Source of the DNA: Planctomycetota bacterium
Lineage (GTDB): Bacteria > Planctomycetota > B15-G4
Assembly (NCBI GenBank): GCA_003644265.1
Contig: QNBX01000126.1
Span: 1-13,437 of the forward strand
DNA: 13,437 nucleotides
Direction of reading: 5' to 3'
Below, in pieces: positions 1 through 6,239 of the stretch (position 1 is the stretch's first letter; every line of letters starts with the position of its first letter). A model generated the notes under the pieces. That model saw only the letters and a program-made list of their open reading frames with translations, was not told the DNA's origin and ran no database searches. Both the position numbers and the translations under genes were made by a program.

Positions 1-70
1 AGCTGCCGTTCGTCATGCCGGCTGCCATCGCCGACGCCGGTTCCACCGGCCACCACGCCGTGCTCGCCAT
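1..70 (-). CDS. N-terminus of an unidentified protein, cut by the window edge
   Basis: An ATG at 70-68 on the minus strand is preceded by a strong Shine-Dalgarno sequence (GGGAGG, about 6 nt upstream). The frame stays open to the window edge and gives 23 residues, beginning MASTAWWPVEPASAMAAGM. It lies 56 bp downstream of the PlsC-like gene in the same direction, so it is probably the next gene of that run. The visible part is too short to assign a family. I see no clear signal peptide in what is present. The start is supported mainly by the ribosome binding site. Confidence 0.5.
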   Translation of the reverse strand, partial: MASTAWWPVEPASAMAAGMTNGS

Positions 71-126
71 GTCACCCTCCCGAATGTGCGCGGGGGAATG
101 CCGGCACCGGGCGGGTGTAACGAGCG

Positions 127-783
127 TCAGCCGCGCGCGCCCAACTCCGCGATGGACGCCATCAGGGCTTCGGAGAAGCGCGCAGCCCCGTCGCGACCGC
201 GGCCAAAGTCGTCCACGAACATCGGCTCGCCGACGAGCATGGACACCTGGGAAAAGCGCACGCGCGACGAGCCCTTGGTGAGCACCTCGCGCGTGCCCCC
301 GAGGTAGACGGGGTACACCGGCGCGCCGGTCTTGCGCGCCAACCAGGCCACGCCGGGCTGCGCCTCCCCGAGCTCACCGCCCTCCGAAATCGTGCCCTCC
401 GGGAAGACGCACAGCACGCGCCCTGACTCGAGCACGCGCTGACCGTCGCGCAGCGCCTGTCGGTTCTCGGGACCGTCCGACACGGGGATGCAGCGCGTCG
501 TGCGACAGAACCAGTTGATGGCCGGGTTGTGGTAGTACTTCGCGTGCATCAGGAAGAACGGACGGCGATCGACCACCGAGCCCACCACCAGCGGGTCCAG
601 GAACGAGCGGTGGTTGGGCGCGAGGATCACCGCTCCCGGCGGCAGCGGCGTCACGTCCGCCAGGCTCATGCGGAACAGCGTGCGCACCAGGAATGTGAAG
701 AAACCTCGGATGGCGGCCACGGCGGCCTCGTTGCGAGGTCCGATCCCGTGCAGCGGGTCCGTGAGGCGATGAGCGCCTGCCAT
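127..783 (-). CDS. PlsC-like 1-acyl-glycerol-3-phosphate acyltransferase family protein
   Basis: This 218-residue protein belongs to the PlsC/LPLAT acyltransferase family, whose best-known members acylate lysophosphatidic acid to phosphatidic acid at the inner face of the cytoplasmic membrane. The catalytic HX4D motif is visible as NHRSFLD (H58, D63). Motif III is FPEGTISEGG (127-136), and GAPVYPVYLGGT (153-164) matches the usual end of the fold. A hydrophobic stretch at about 22-40 could be membrane-associated. Two positions are unusual. The motif II region reads CIPVSDG without the usual Arg, and FPEGTR has Ile in place of Arg, so the acceptor may not be a simple glycerol phosphate. The ATG start has no strong Shine-Dalgarno sequence and lies 21 bp after the TPR gene, which suggests translation linked to that gene. 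The family call is firm and the exact substrate is open. Confidence 0.88.
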   Translation of the reverse strand: MAGAHRLTDPLHGIGPRNEAAVAAIRGFFTFLVRTLFRMSLADVTPLPPGAVILAPNHRSFLDPLVVGSVVDRRPFFLMHAKYYHNPAINWFCRTTRCIPVSDGPENRQALRDGQRVLESGRVLCVFPEGTISEGGELGEAQPGVAWLARKTGAPVYPVYLGGTREVLTKGSSRVRFSQVSMLVGEPMFVDDFGRGRDGAARFSEALMASIAELGARG

Positions 784-804
784 GACGTGCCAGCAGCGCC
801 CGCG

Positions 805-1905
805 TCAGCGCTGGCTGGCGGCCAGGCCGGCCCACTCAGACCCGGCGAAGTTGTCGCGGCAGCGCTTGAGCAGCACCTGCCCGCGCTGCTCCGCCTGCGT
901 GGCCTCGGGGTCCATGGCGGCCAGGTTGAGGAAGCACTGCCCGGCGAAGTACAGCGCCTCGGCCTGCTCCTTGCGCACGCCGGGGTAGCTCACGTGCACA
1001 CGCAGGAAGTCGAGCAGCGCATCGTGCACGTAGGGCAGGGCCTGGTCCGCCTTGCCGTCACTCAGCAGGCCCTGGGCGCGGCCGAAGTTGCAGCGCCCGA
1101 GACCGTTGTAGGCGCCGGCGACGACGTCATCGCTGGTGTGCATTCGACTCAGAACGATCTCGTCGAAGAGCGCCTCGGCGTCGCGCACCTGGTTGTTCTC
1201 GAGGTGCACGCGCCCCATGCGTAGCGAGGCCTTGTTGGCGATGCCCGGGTAGTTGGCGCGAGCGCTGGCGCGCAGCTGCTTGTAGCCATCCACCACGTCC
1301 GGCTTGCCCTGAGCCTCGGCGGACCAGAGCAGCAGGAACTCGGCGTCGAGGGCCCAGCGCTCGCCCAGGCCCTTGGACGTCGCGTCGCTCTTGAGCTGGG
1401 TCAGCACGGCGTCCGCCTCCGCAAGCTTGCGCACATAGAACAGGCTCTGCCCCTTGCCGAGCAGCGCGCGCGCCAGGTGCCGCGTGGACGGGTGCTTCTT
1501 GAGCAGCTCGTCGTACACGCCGATGGCGTCGTTGTAGTTGCCGTTGGTCACCAGGGCGTCGCCGGCCTGGGCCAGCGCGGACGCGCGCAGGTGCGGCTCG
1601 CGGTTGTCGTCGTCGGCCACGGCCAGGAACGAGCTGGCGGCCTTGCCCATCTCACCCTGATCGAGCAGCACCATGGCCTCGCGCCAATCGGCTGAGGTCT
1701 TGCTGTACTCGACCGACACGACGTCGGCCACGTCCACGCTCTGCTTGGAGCTCATGCCCGCCTTGCGATACTCGATCGTGGCGTAGCTCTCCTTGCTGAT
1801 GAGGCACTTGACCTCGCGCCCGTTGGACAGATGGATGGTGTCGGCCAGGAGAGCCGGGGCGCACAGGCACAGGACCAGGATGACGGCGAGGCGGCGAGTG
1901 GGCAT
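805..1905 (-). CDS. Secreted TPR-like repeat protein of unknown function
   Basis: The chosen ATG (1905) gives 366 residues with a clear Sec signal peptide: MPTRR, a hydrophobic core to about residue 20, and likely cleavage after APALLA. A longer frame upstream to 1965 would bury this signal, and AGGAG lies about 11 nt before the chosen ATG. No lipobox is evident. The mature start (DTIHLSNGREVKCLI, 22-36) resembles a short beta-rich N-terminal domain seen before repeats in envelope proteins of some Planctomycetota; that comparison is from memory. Helical tetratricopeptide-like units follow, for example at about 107-139, 145-172, 226-252, 264-303 and 315-352, with the small-residue and aromatic spacing typical of TPRs. 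The protein is probably periplasmic and binds other proteins. It sits between xdhC and the plsC-like gene, with its own 140-bp leader region. No enzymatic motif is seen. Confidence 0.85.
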   Translation of the reverse strand: MPTRRLAVILVLCLCAPALLADTIHLSNGREVKCLISKESYATIEYRKAGMSSKQSVDVADVVSVEYSKTSADWREAMVLLDQGEMGKAASSFLAVADDDNREPHLRASALAQAGDALVTNGNYNDAIGVYDELLKKHPSTRHLARALLGKGQSLFYVRKLAEADAVLTQLKSDATSKGLGERWALDAEFLLLWSAEAQGKPDVVDGYKQLRASARANYPGIANKASLRMGRVHLENNQVRDAEALFDEIVLSRMHTSDDVVAGAYNGLGRCNFGRAQGLLSDGKADQALPYVHDALLDFLRVHVSYPGVRKEQAEALYFAGQCFLNLAAMDPEATQAEQRGQVLLKRCRDNFAGSEWAGLAASQR

Positions 1906-1929
1906 GGGCTGGGGCGCTCCTGGTCGGGT

Positions 1930-1943
1930 CGGGGCCGGCCCCG
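1930..1943. repeat. 14-bp perfect palindrome in the TPR-gene leader
   Basis: CGGGGCCGGCCCCG is self-complementary over 14 bp and lies 25 nt upstream of the TPR-gene ATG. It could be a protein-binding site in DNA. A hairpin in the leader RNA is less likely because there is no loop. Such GC-only palindromes occur by chance fairly often in DNA of this composition. Confidence 0.4.
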
Positions 1944-1980
1944 GCGGAGGGGCTGCCCTGCACATAGGTGCCAGAACCAG

Positions 1981-1999
1981 GAGAGGTTACTGGCCTCTC
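1981..1999 (-). terminator. Hairpin downstream of xdhC, possible weak terminator
   Basis: Six-base arms GAGAGG (1981-1986) and CCTCTC (1994-1999) flank a 7-nt loop. On the minus strand the hairpin falls after the xdhC stop and the tandem repeat. No U-tract follows, so intrinsic termination is doubtful, and the structure may instead belong to the promoter or leader of the next gene. Confidence 0.25.
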
Positions 2000-2013
2000 G
2001 TTCGGGCGGTCAA
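1984..2013 (-). promoter_or_regulatory. Candidate promoter for the TPR-plsC genes, -35 box inside the repeat array
   Basis: On the minus strand the last repeat unit supplies TTGACC (2013-2008, five of six matches to the sigma-70 -35 consensus). An 18-nt spacer leads to TAACCT (1989-1984), which keeps the T1, A2 and T6 positions of the -10 box. This would give a leader of about 70 nt before the TPR-gene ATG. The match is modest and sigma preferences of this organism are unknown. Confidence 0.3.
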
Positions 2014-2049
2014 GGCGGTCAAGGCGGTCAAGGCGGTCAAGGCGGTCAA
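2005..2049. repeat. Five perfect tandem copies of a 9-bp unit
   Basis: GGCGGTCAA is repeated five times without mismatch (minus strand TTGACCGCC), followed by a partial GGCG at 2050-2053. The stop codon TGA of xdhC (2048-2046) is formed by the first unit in the direction of transcription, so the array begins in the last coding triplets and fills the first third of the intergenic gap. Just inside the gene a second repeated element, GGCGCTTGGGCGC, occurs at 2050-2062 and 2069-2081. Perfect short units of this type usually arise by replication slippage and can vary in copy number between strains. Confidence 0.95.
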
Positions 2050-2882
2050 GGCGCTTGGGCGCTGCGGCGGCGCTTGGGCGCCGCGCCGCTGGGCTCGGGG
2101 GCGCCGATGCGCACGCGCTGCACCAGCTGGCCCACGATCGAGACGGCGATCTCAGCCGCCGTGCGCGCCCCGATGTGCAGCCCCACGGGGGTCAGCACCT
2201 GCTCCAGCCAGGCCTGCGGCACCCCATCGGCGGCCAGCCGCCCCAGCAGCACCTTGCGCTTGGCAGCCGAGCCCAGCAGCCCCAGCAGGCGCGGGCGCAG
2301 GTCGGCCGCGGCCAGCAGCCTCAGCACCTGCTCGTCGTCATGGTGGCCGCGCGTGGCCACCAGCACGTAGTCGAAGGGGCCCGGGGCCATGGAGGCCAAG
2401 CCCTCATCCCAGGGTCCGGGCGCTCGCAGCAGGGGGTCGGGGAAGCGCTCGGGGTCCAGCATGTCGGGCCGGTCGTCGCGCACCACTACCCGGAAGCCCA
2501 CGTCGGCGGCCAGGTGGGCGGTGGCCAGCCCCACGTGACCGGCGCCGAAGATGTGCAGCGTGGGCGGAGTCACGGGCTCCACGAAGATGGTGACCGTGCC
2601 GCCGCAGACCAGGCCGCTGTCCGGATAGTGCTCCTCGGTCAAGGTGAAGCTCACGCTGGACGAGCGGCCGCTCTGCATGACCTGCTTGGCCGTGTCCCAG
2701 ACCTCGGCCTCCAGGCAGCCGCCCCCCACCGAACCGACGATGGAGCCGTCGGCGCGCACCAGCATCTTCATGGGGTCCTTGCCGGGCGTGGATCCCATGG
2801 CCGACACGATGGTGGCCAGGGCGGCGGGCTCGCCGCGGCGGCGGCAGGCGACGATCTCCTGCCAGATGTCGGGGGCGCTCAC
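2046..2882 (-). CDS. XdhC/CoxI-family molybdenum hydroxylase accessory protein
   Basis: This 278-residue protein has the two-part architecture of the XdhC/CoxI family. Those proteins bind molybdenum cofactor, and in studied members they support its sulfuration and insertion into xanthine dehydrogenase-type enzymes in the cytoplasm. The N-terminal CoxI-like part shows GSVGGGCLE (50-58) and CGG (93-95). The C-terminal Rossmann domain shows FGAGHVG (112-118), TRGHHDD (177-183), GLLGS (201-205) and the family signature TPVGLHIGARTAAEIAVSI (231-249). The C-terminus is basic (KRRR, 270-273). The start is GTG, with GGAG 7 nt upstream, 31 bp after the P-II gene. No hydroxylase subunit is encoded in the window, so the client enzyme is elsewhere or unknown. 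The family is certain and the specific partner is not. Confidence 0.92.
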   Translation of the reverse strand: MSAPDIWQEIVACRRRGEPAALATIVSAMGSTPGKDPMKMLVRADGSIVGSVGGGCLEAEVWDTAKQVMQSGRSSSVSFTLTEEHYPDSGLVCGGTVTIFVEPVTPPTLHIFGAGHVGLATAHLAADVGFRVVVRDDRPDMLDPERFPDPLLRAPGPWDEGLASMAPGPFDYVLVATRGHHDDEQVLRLLAAADLRPRLLGLLGSAAKRKVLLGRLAADGVPQAWLEQVLTPVGLHIGARTAAEIAVSIVGQLVQRVRIGAPEPSGAAPKRRRSAQAP

Positions 2883-2917
2883 GGCGCGTCTCCAGGGGTG
2901 ATGGCGAGGGCGCTCAC
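2879..2917 (-). other. 12-codon mini-ORF bridging the P-II and xdhC genes
   Basis: A GTG overlapping the P-II stop (GTGA) opens a 12-codon frame, MSALAITPGDAP, whose TGA overlaps the xdhC GTG start in the same way. The sequence CCGTGAGCGCCC occurs at both junctions (2908-2919 and 2873-2884). It has no clear Shine-Dalgarno sequence of its own. It may be a translational relay, or only a by-product of a short duplication. Confidence 0.25.
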
Positions 2918-3285
2918 GGGGCGCTGCCGGGGGCGCTGCCAGGCGCGACTGCGTGCCCGACTGCGGGGGCGCTGTTCACGGCGTGGGCAAAGACCTTGCC
3001 GTCGCCGATGCGTCCGGTGCGCGCGGCCTCGGCCACGGCCTGCATGCAGGCCGCCACGTCGCCGCTGGGCACCACGAACTCCAGCCGCACCTTGGGCAGG
3101 AACAGCTCCTCGGGGCCCGTCAGCGTGTAGCTGCCCAGGTGGTCCTTCTGGCGGCCGTAGCCCCTCACCTGCTCGACCAGCACGTCGCCTTGGCCGAGGG
3201 CGTGCAGGCGTTCCATGACCGCGTCCAGGCGCAGGGCGCGGATCACGGCGACGACGCGCGAGCGGGGAGGGTCGGGCGGGCTCAT
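2914..3285 (-). CDS. Divergent P-II (GlnB/GlnK-type) nitrogen regulatory protein
   Basis: This 123-residue protein aligns with the trimeric P-II signalling family, which senses ATP/ADP and 2-oxoglutarate and controls nitrogen enzymes and ammonium channels. Conserved parts are the first strand and helix (VVAVIRALRLDAVMERL, 11-27), GYGRQK (42-47), FLPKV (62-66) and the B-loop TGRIGDGKVF (90-99). The T-loop keeps its length, but P58 replaces the Tyr51 that is uridylylated in enterobacterial GlnB. After the B-loop the usual RIRTGE segment is absent, so the counterparts of Arg98, Arg101 and Arg103 are missing. An APGSAPGSAP tail encoded by a near-perfect 12-bp tandem repeat takes its place. The ATG lies 12 bp after murJ with AGGA about 10 nt upstream. 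There is no amtB or glnA neighbour, but an amino acid dehydrogenase lies two genes upstream. The fold call is firm, and ligand response and target are unknown. Confidence 0.85.
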   Translation of the reverse strand: MSPPDPPRSRVVAVIRALRLDAVMERLHALGQGDVLVEQVRGYGRQKDHLGSYTLTGPEELFLPKVRLEFVVPSGDVAACMQAVAEAARTGRIGDGKVFAHAVNSAPAVGHAVAPGSAPGSAP

Positions 3286-3297
3286 GGGCGCGTCATC

Positions 3298-4953
3298 CTA
3301 CTCGGCGGACGGATCGTCCGGGGAGCGGCGCCAGACGGACGCGATCGAGCGCCACTCGCGGGGGCACAGGCGTGGAGCCAGCAGGGCGAAGACCGCCATG
3401 CCCGTGAGGCTGCCGGCGCCCACGCGCAGACCCGCCCCCAGGCGACCTGGGCCGGCCAGCGGCGCGATCACGGCGTCCAGGCCCGCCACCACAGCGGCCA
3501 TCAGGCCAGCGGCCAACAGCGCCGGTAAGAGGCCGCCCAGCAGGCGCTCGCCCTCCGGCAGCAGCAGGCGCCGACGCACGCCCCAGAACAGCCAGACGGC
3601 GGAGACCACAGCCGAGAGCGAGGTGGCCACGGCCAGGCCGGCGCCCCCGAAGGGCCCCACCAGAACCAGGTCGAGGCCCACGTTCACCAGCACCATGACC
3701 AGGCCGATGATCAGCGGCAACCTCAGGTCGCCCGCGGCGTAGCTGGCGCGCTGCAGCAGCAGGGCCGTGCCGGCAAAGGGGATGCCCCAGCCGTAACCCG
3801 CCAGGGCGGCGGCGGTCAGGCGCGTGTCCTCGACGCCGAAGCCGCCGCTCTGGAACAGCAGCGTCACGATGGGATCGGCCAGCAGCACCAGGCCCGCCAT
3901 GGCCGGCAGCGCCACCAGCAGGTTGGTGCGCAGGGCCAGCGACGCCATGGCGGCCGCGCCGCCGCGATCCTCCCGCGCCATGAGCCGCGCCATGGCGGGG
4001 TAGGCCGTGGTGGCCAGAGCAACCGTCACCAGCCCCATGGGGAACTGCTGCACGCGCAGGCCGTAATAGAGGTGGGTGGCGCCGCCGTCGGGCAGGACCA
4101 TCAGGGCGATGGAGCGGTCGGCCAGCAGGTTGATCTGGGCCGCACCCATGCCCAGCAGCATGGGACCCATGCTGCGAGCCACCGAGCGCAGCTCGGGTGA
4201 GAGGCGCGGGCGCACCAGGCGGAAGGGCACGCCCAGGGCGCGCATGCGCGGCAGGTGCCAGACGAACTGCAGCACCGCCGCCAGCAGGATCGCGCCCACG
4301 ATCACGTAGCCCTGCCGGGCACGCAGGCTGAAGCCCGGCGGCTCGTCGGCCCAGAACCAGGCGGCCAGGCCCACGCCCCCCAGCCAGACCAGGTTGAGCA
4401 GCACCGGCGCCAGGGCAGGCACGACGAACTCCTCCATGGCGTTGAGCACGGCCATGAGCTGGGCGATGACGCAGATGGCCGCCAGGTACGGCAGCAGCAG
4501 CTGGACGTAACGCACGGTGAGCTGCGCCTTGGCCAGCTGGCCCTCGCCGAACAGCGCCTCCAACCAGGACTCCGGGGCCATGCCCACCGCCAGGGCCAGC
4601 AGCCCGGCCAAGGACACCAGGACCAGGGCCAGCACGGTCACGAGCTCGCAGGCCAGGCGACCGGCGGCCGGGCGCCCCTCTCGCTCCAGCACGCGGCCGA
4701 AGACAGGCACGAAGGCGGTGCTCAGGGCGCCCTCGCCGAACAGCCGCCGGAAGGCGTTGGGAATGGTCCAGGCGAAAGTCAGCGCGTCGTGCACGGCGCC
4801 GGCACCCAGCAGATGGGCCATGGCGGCGTCGCGCACCAGCCCCAGCACGCGCGAGAGCAGCGTGAGCGACGAGACCACCCGCGCCGAGCGCAGGAAGCCC
4901 GTGCGGGACGGGGGCTCCGTCGCGGGGGCGCCGCTGCCTGACGGCTCGCTCAC
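3298..4953 (-). CDS. murJ: Lipid II flippase MurJ
   Basis: This 551-residue polytopic membrane protein of the MOP/MATE-like superfamily moves lipid-linked peptidoglycan precursor across the cytoplasmic membrane. Family hallmarks are SRVLGLVRD (34-42), PNAFRRLFGEGALSTAFVPVF (65-85), the central YYGLRVQQFPMGLVTVAL (296-313) and LLFQSGGF (365-372). Hydrophobic segments occur along the whole length, in keeping with the 14 helices of the family, and the length is normal. The E. coli Asp269-Arg270 pair corresponds to L299-R300, so the Arg is kept and the Asp is not; variation there is not unusual outside the gammaproteobacteria. The start is GTG, the only reasonable start, since the next Met is residue 45 and the frame is closed just upstream. 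GGGGAG lies 9 nt before it, inside a hairpin. It is 33 bp downstream of the amino acid dehydrogenase gene. Confidence 0.95.
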   Translation of the reverse strand: MSEPSGSGAPATEPPSRTGFLRSARVVSSLTLLSRVLGLVRDAAMAHLLGAGAVHDALTFAWTIPNAFRRLFGEGALSTAFVPVFGRVLEREGRPAAGRLACELVTVLALVLVSLAGLLALAVGMAPESWLEALFGEGQLAKAQLTVRYVQLLLPYLAAICVIAQLMAVLNAMEEFVVPALAPVLLNLVWLGGVGLAAWFWADEPPGFSLRARQGYVIVGAILLAAVLQFVWHLPRMRALGVPFRLVRPRLSPELRSVARSMGPMLLGMGAAQINLLADRSIALMVLPDGGATHLYYGLRVQQFPMGLVTVALATTAYPAMARLMAREDRGGAAAMASLALRTNLLVALPAMAGLVLLADPIVTLLFQSGGFGVEDTRLTAAALAGYGWGIPFAGTALLLQRASYAAGDLRLPLIIGLVMVLVNVGLDLVLVGPFGGAGLAVATSLSAVVSAVWLFWGVRRRLLLPEGERLLGGLLPALLAAGLMAAVVAGLDAVIAPLAGPGRLGAGLRVGAGSLTGMAVFALLAPRLCPREWRSIASVWRRSPDDPSAE

Positions 4954-4954
4954 C

Positions 4955-4971
4955 GGCGGGGGCTCCCCGCC
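4955..4971 (-). promoter_or_regulatory. Hairpin over the murJ ribosome binding site
   Basis: GGCGGGG (4955-4961) and CCCCGCC (4965-4971) form a perfect 7-bp stem with a 3-nt loop. On the minus-strand RNA this stem covers the GGGGAG Shine-Dalgarno sequence of murJ and ends 1 nt before its GTG. It could lower translation initiation or act as a weak attenuator between the dehydrogenase and murJ. No U-tract follows. Confidence 0.45.
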
Positions 4972-4986
4972 AGGACCTGACGCTGC

Positions 4987-6042
4987 TCAGGCAGTCTGCG
5001 TGGCGGCCAGCAGGTTCGCCTCGGCCACGGCCTGGGCGGCATCGTGGGTCGTGATGCGCTTGGCCTTGGCCGTGGCGAAGATCTCGAGCATCGCCTCGTG
5101 GATGTTGTCGATCTTCTTGAGCGCCCGCACCTCGTCGTACCCGCCCTCCTCGAGCTCGAGCGACACGTTGATGATGCCGCCGGCGTTGATGACGTAATCC
5201 GGAGCGTAAACGATCCCGCGCTTGGCCAGCATGGCGGCGTGGCGGTTCTCATCCAGCAGCTGGTTGTTGGCGGCGCCGGCCACGGCCTTGGCCGTGAGGC
5301 GCGGGATGGTGTCGTCGTTGAGCGTGGCGCCCAGGGCGCAGGGCGCGTAGACATCGCACTCCACGTCGTAGATGGCGTCGGGCTCCACCACGGTGGCTCC
5401 CAGCTCGGACACGGCGCGGTCCAGGCTGTCCTGGTTGATGTCGCACACGATCAGCTTGGCGCCAGCCTCAACGCACTGCCGTCCCAGGTCGAAGCCCACG
5501 CAGCCGGGGCCCTGCAGGGCGATCACCTTGCCGGTCAGGTCCTCGCTGCCGAAGGCCTCGCGGCAGGCGGCCAGCAGCCCCACAAAACAGCCGCGAGCGG
5601 TGTAGGGGCTGGGGTTGCCGCTGCCGCCCTCGCTGATGGGCAGGCCCGTGACCCAGCGCGTGTAGCGCTTGACCGACATCAGGTCGGGCACGCCCACGTT
5701 GACGTCCTCCGCGGTGATGTACTGACCGTCGAAGGAGTCCACGAAGCGCCCCATGGCCTCGAACAGAGCCGGGCTCTTCATGTCGCGATTCGCGACGATG
5801 ACCGCCTTGCCGCCGCCCAGTCCGGTGCGGGCCACGGCCGACTTGAAGGTCATGCCACGAGACAGGCGCAGCACGTCCGTCAGGGCGGCCTGCTCGCTCT
5901 CGTAGGGCCAGAGGCGCATGCCGCCCAGAGCGGGTCCGAGGGTCGTGTTGTGCACGGCGATGAAGGCCAGCAAGCCGGTCTCCTCGTCCTGACACCGCGC
6001 TACCTGCTCGTATCCGTCTTTGTTGATGGGCGTGATCTGCAT
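4987..6042 (-). CDS. Leucine dehydrogenase-type NAD-dependent amino acid dehydrogenase
   Basis: This 351-residue enzyme of the Glu/Leu/Phe/Val dehydrogenase family oxidatively deaminates an amino acid to a 2-oxo acid with release of ammonium and NADH, in the cytoplasm. It resembles Bacillus leucine dehydrogenase closely over its whole length: YEQVARCQDEETGL (11-24), TTLGPALGGMRLW (33-45), MTFKSA with the substrate carboxylate-binding lysine (K67), GLGGGKAVIV with the catalytic lysine (K79), AEDVNVGVPD (111-120), SGNPSPYTA (141-149), the nucleotide-binding GPGCVG (178-183) and YAPDYVINAGGIINV (279-293). The start chosen is the second of two close ATGs (6042), because AGGA sits 6 nt before it. 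ATG 6048 would add two residues and has AGGA immediately adjacent. A longer open frame to 6171 adds 43 unconserved residues. Branched-chain specificity is likely, but phenylalanine or valine use cannot be excluded. Confidence 0.93.
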   Translation of the reverse strand: MQITPINKDGYEQVARCQDEETGLLAFIAVHNTTLGPALGGMRLWPYESEQAALTDVLRLSRGMTFKSAVARTGLGGGKAVIVANRDMKSPALFEAMGRFVDSFDGQYITAEDVNVGVPDLMSVKRYTRWVTGLPISEGGSGNPSPYTARGCFVGLLAACREAFGSEDLTGKVIALQGPGCVGFDLGRQCVEAGAKLIVCDINQDSLDRAVSELGATVVEPDAIYDVECDVYAPCALGATLNDDTIPRLTAKAVAGAANNQLLDENRHAAMLAKRGIVYAPDYVINAGGIINVSLELEEGGYDEVRALKKIDNIHEAMLEIFATAKAKRITTHDAAQAVAEANLLAATQTA

Positions 6043-6130
6043 GGTCATTCCTGTGTCCGGGGCGGAGTGGAGGACCCCCTGAGGAGGCGTTCCCGAAGCC
6101 GCCGTCCGAGCCGGCGGGCAGCGGAGTCTA

Positions 6131-6189
6131 GCATCGCTGCCGCAAGCCAGACAGGGGGCGAGAGACATCAAGCGATGCGCGGATGATGT
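6131..6189. promoter_or_regulatory. Two interlaced inverted repeats in the divergent region
   Basis: GCATCGCT (6131-6138) pairs with AGCGATGC (6171-6178), and ACATCA (6165-6170) pairs with TGATGT (6184-6189). The order of arms is A-B-A'-B', the topology of an H-type pseudoknot. It lies 90-150 nt upstream of the dehydrogenase start on its leader strand, and it could alternatively be an operator. The 8-bp arms are the stronger part; a 6-bp match can occur by chance. Confidence 0.3.
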
Positions 6190-6218
6190 GATCTAGCAAG
6201 CCTCTCGGACCCTCAACA

Positions 6219-6239
6219 GTCAAGGAGGCCCCCCTTGAC
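6219..6239. promoter_or_regulatory. Operator-like inverted repeat between the dehydrogenase and topA
   Basis: GTCAAGG (6219-6225) and CCTTGAC (6233-6239) form a perfect 7-bp inverted repeat with a 7-bp centre. Each arm contains a TTGAC box facing outward, one toward topA and one toward the dehydrogenase gene, so the repeat may place back-to-back -35 boxes or bind a dimeric regulator of both genes. On the minus side the box is TTGACT (6223-6218), but no convincing -10 follows at 17 nt. Confidence 0.35.

Noticed and set aside
1906..1965. N-terminal extension of the TPR protein to 1965
   Set aside because: It would place 20 Pro-rich residues before a well-formed signal peptide and overlap the palindrome and leader.
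2005..2049. The 9-bp repeats as a CRISPR array or replication iterons
   Set aside because: Units are directly adjacent without spacers, and there is no rep, dnaA or cas gene nor AT-rich stretch nearby.
1793..3218. Long plus-strand open frames opposite xdhC and the TPR gene, including one with an SRR-type repeat
   Set aside because: They lie antisense to genes with clear protein families. Their compositions (Arg, Pro, Gly, His rich) and repeats are by-products of high GC and of the 9-bp DNA repeat.
6043..6171. N-terminal extension of the dehydrogenase to 6171
   Set aside because: The extra 43 residues do not match the family, and a good Shine-Dalgarno sequence precedes ATG 6042.
5044..6186. 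380-codon plus-strand open frame opposite the amino acid dehydrogenase
   Set aside because: It mirrors the dehydrogenase over its whole length, has no family resemblance, and is expected from GC-rich codon use on the opposite strand.
6127..6198. TCTAGCA repeated at 6127-6133 and 6192-6198
   Set aside because: It is a 7-bp direct repeat 65 bp apart. On the minus strand both copies give TGCTAGA, vaguely like extended -10 boxes, but no -35 box fits either well.
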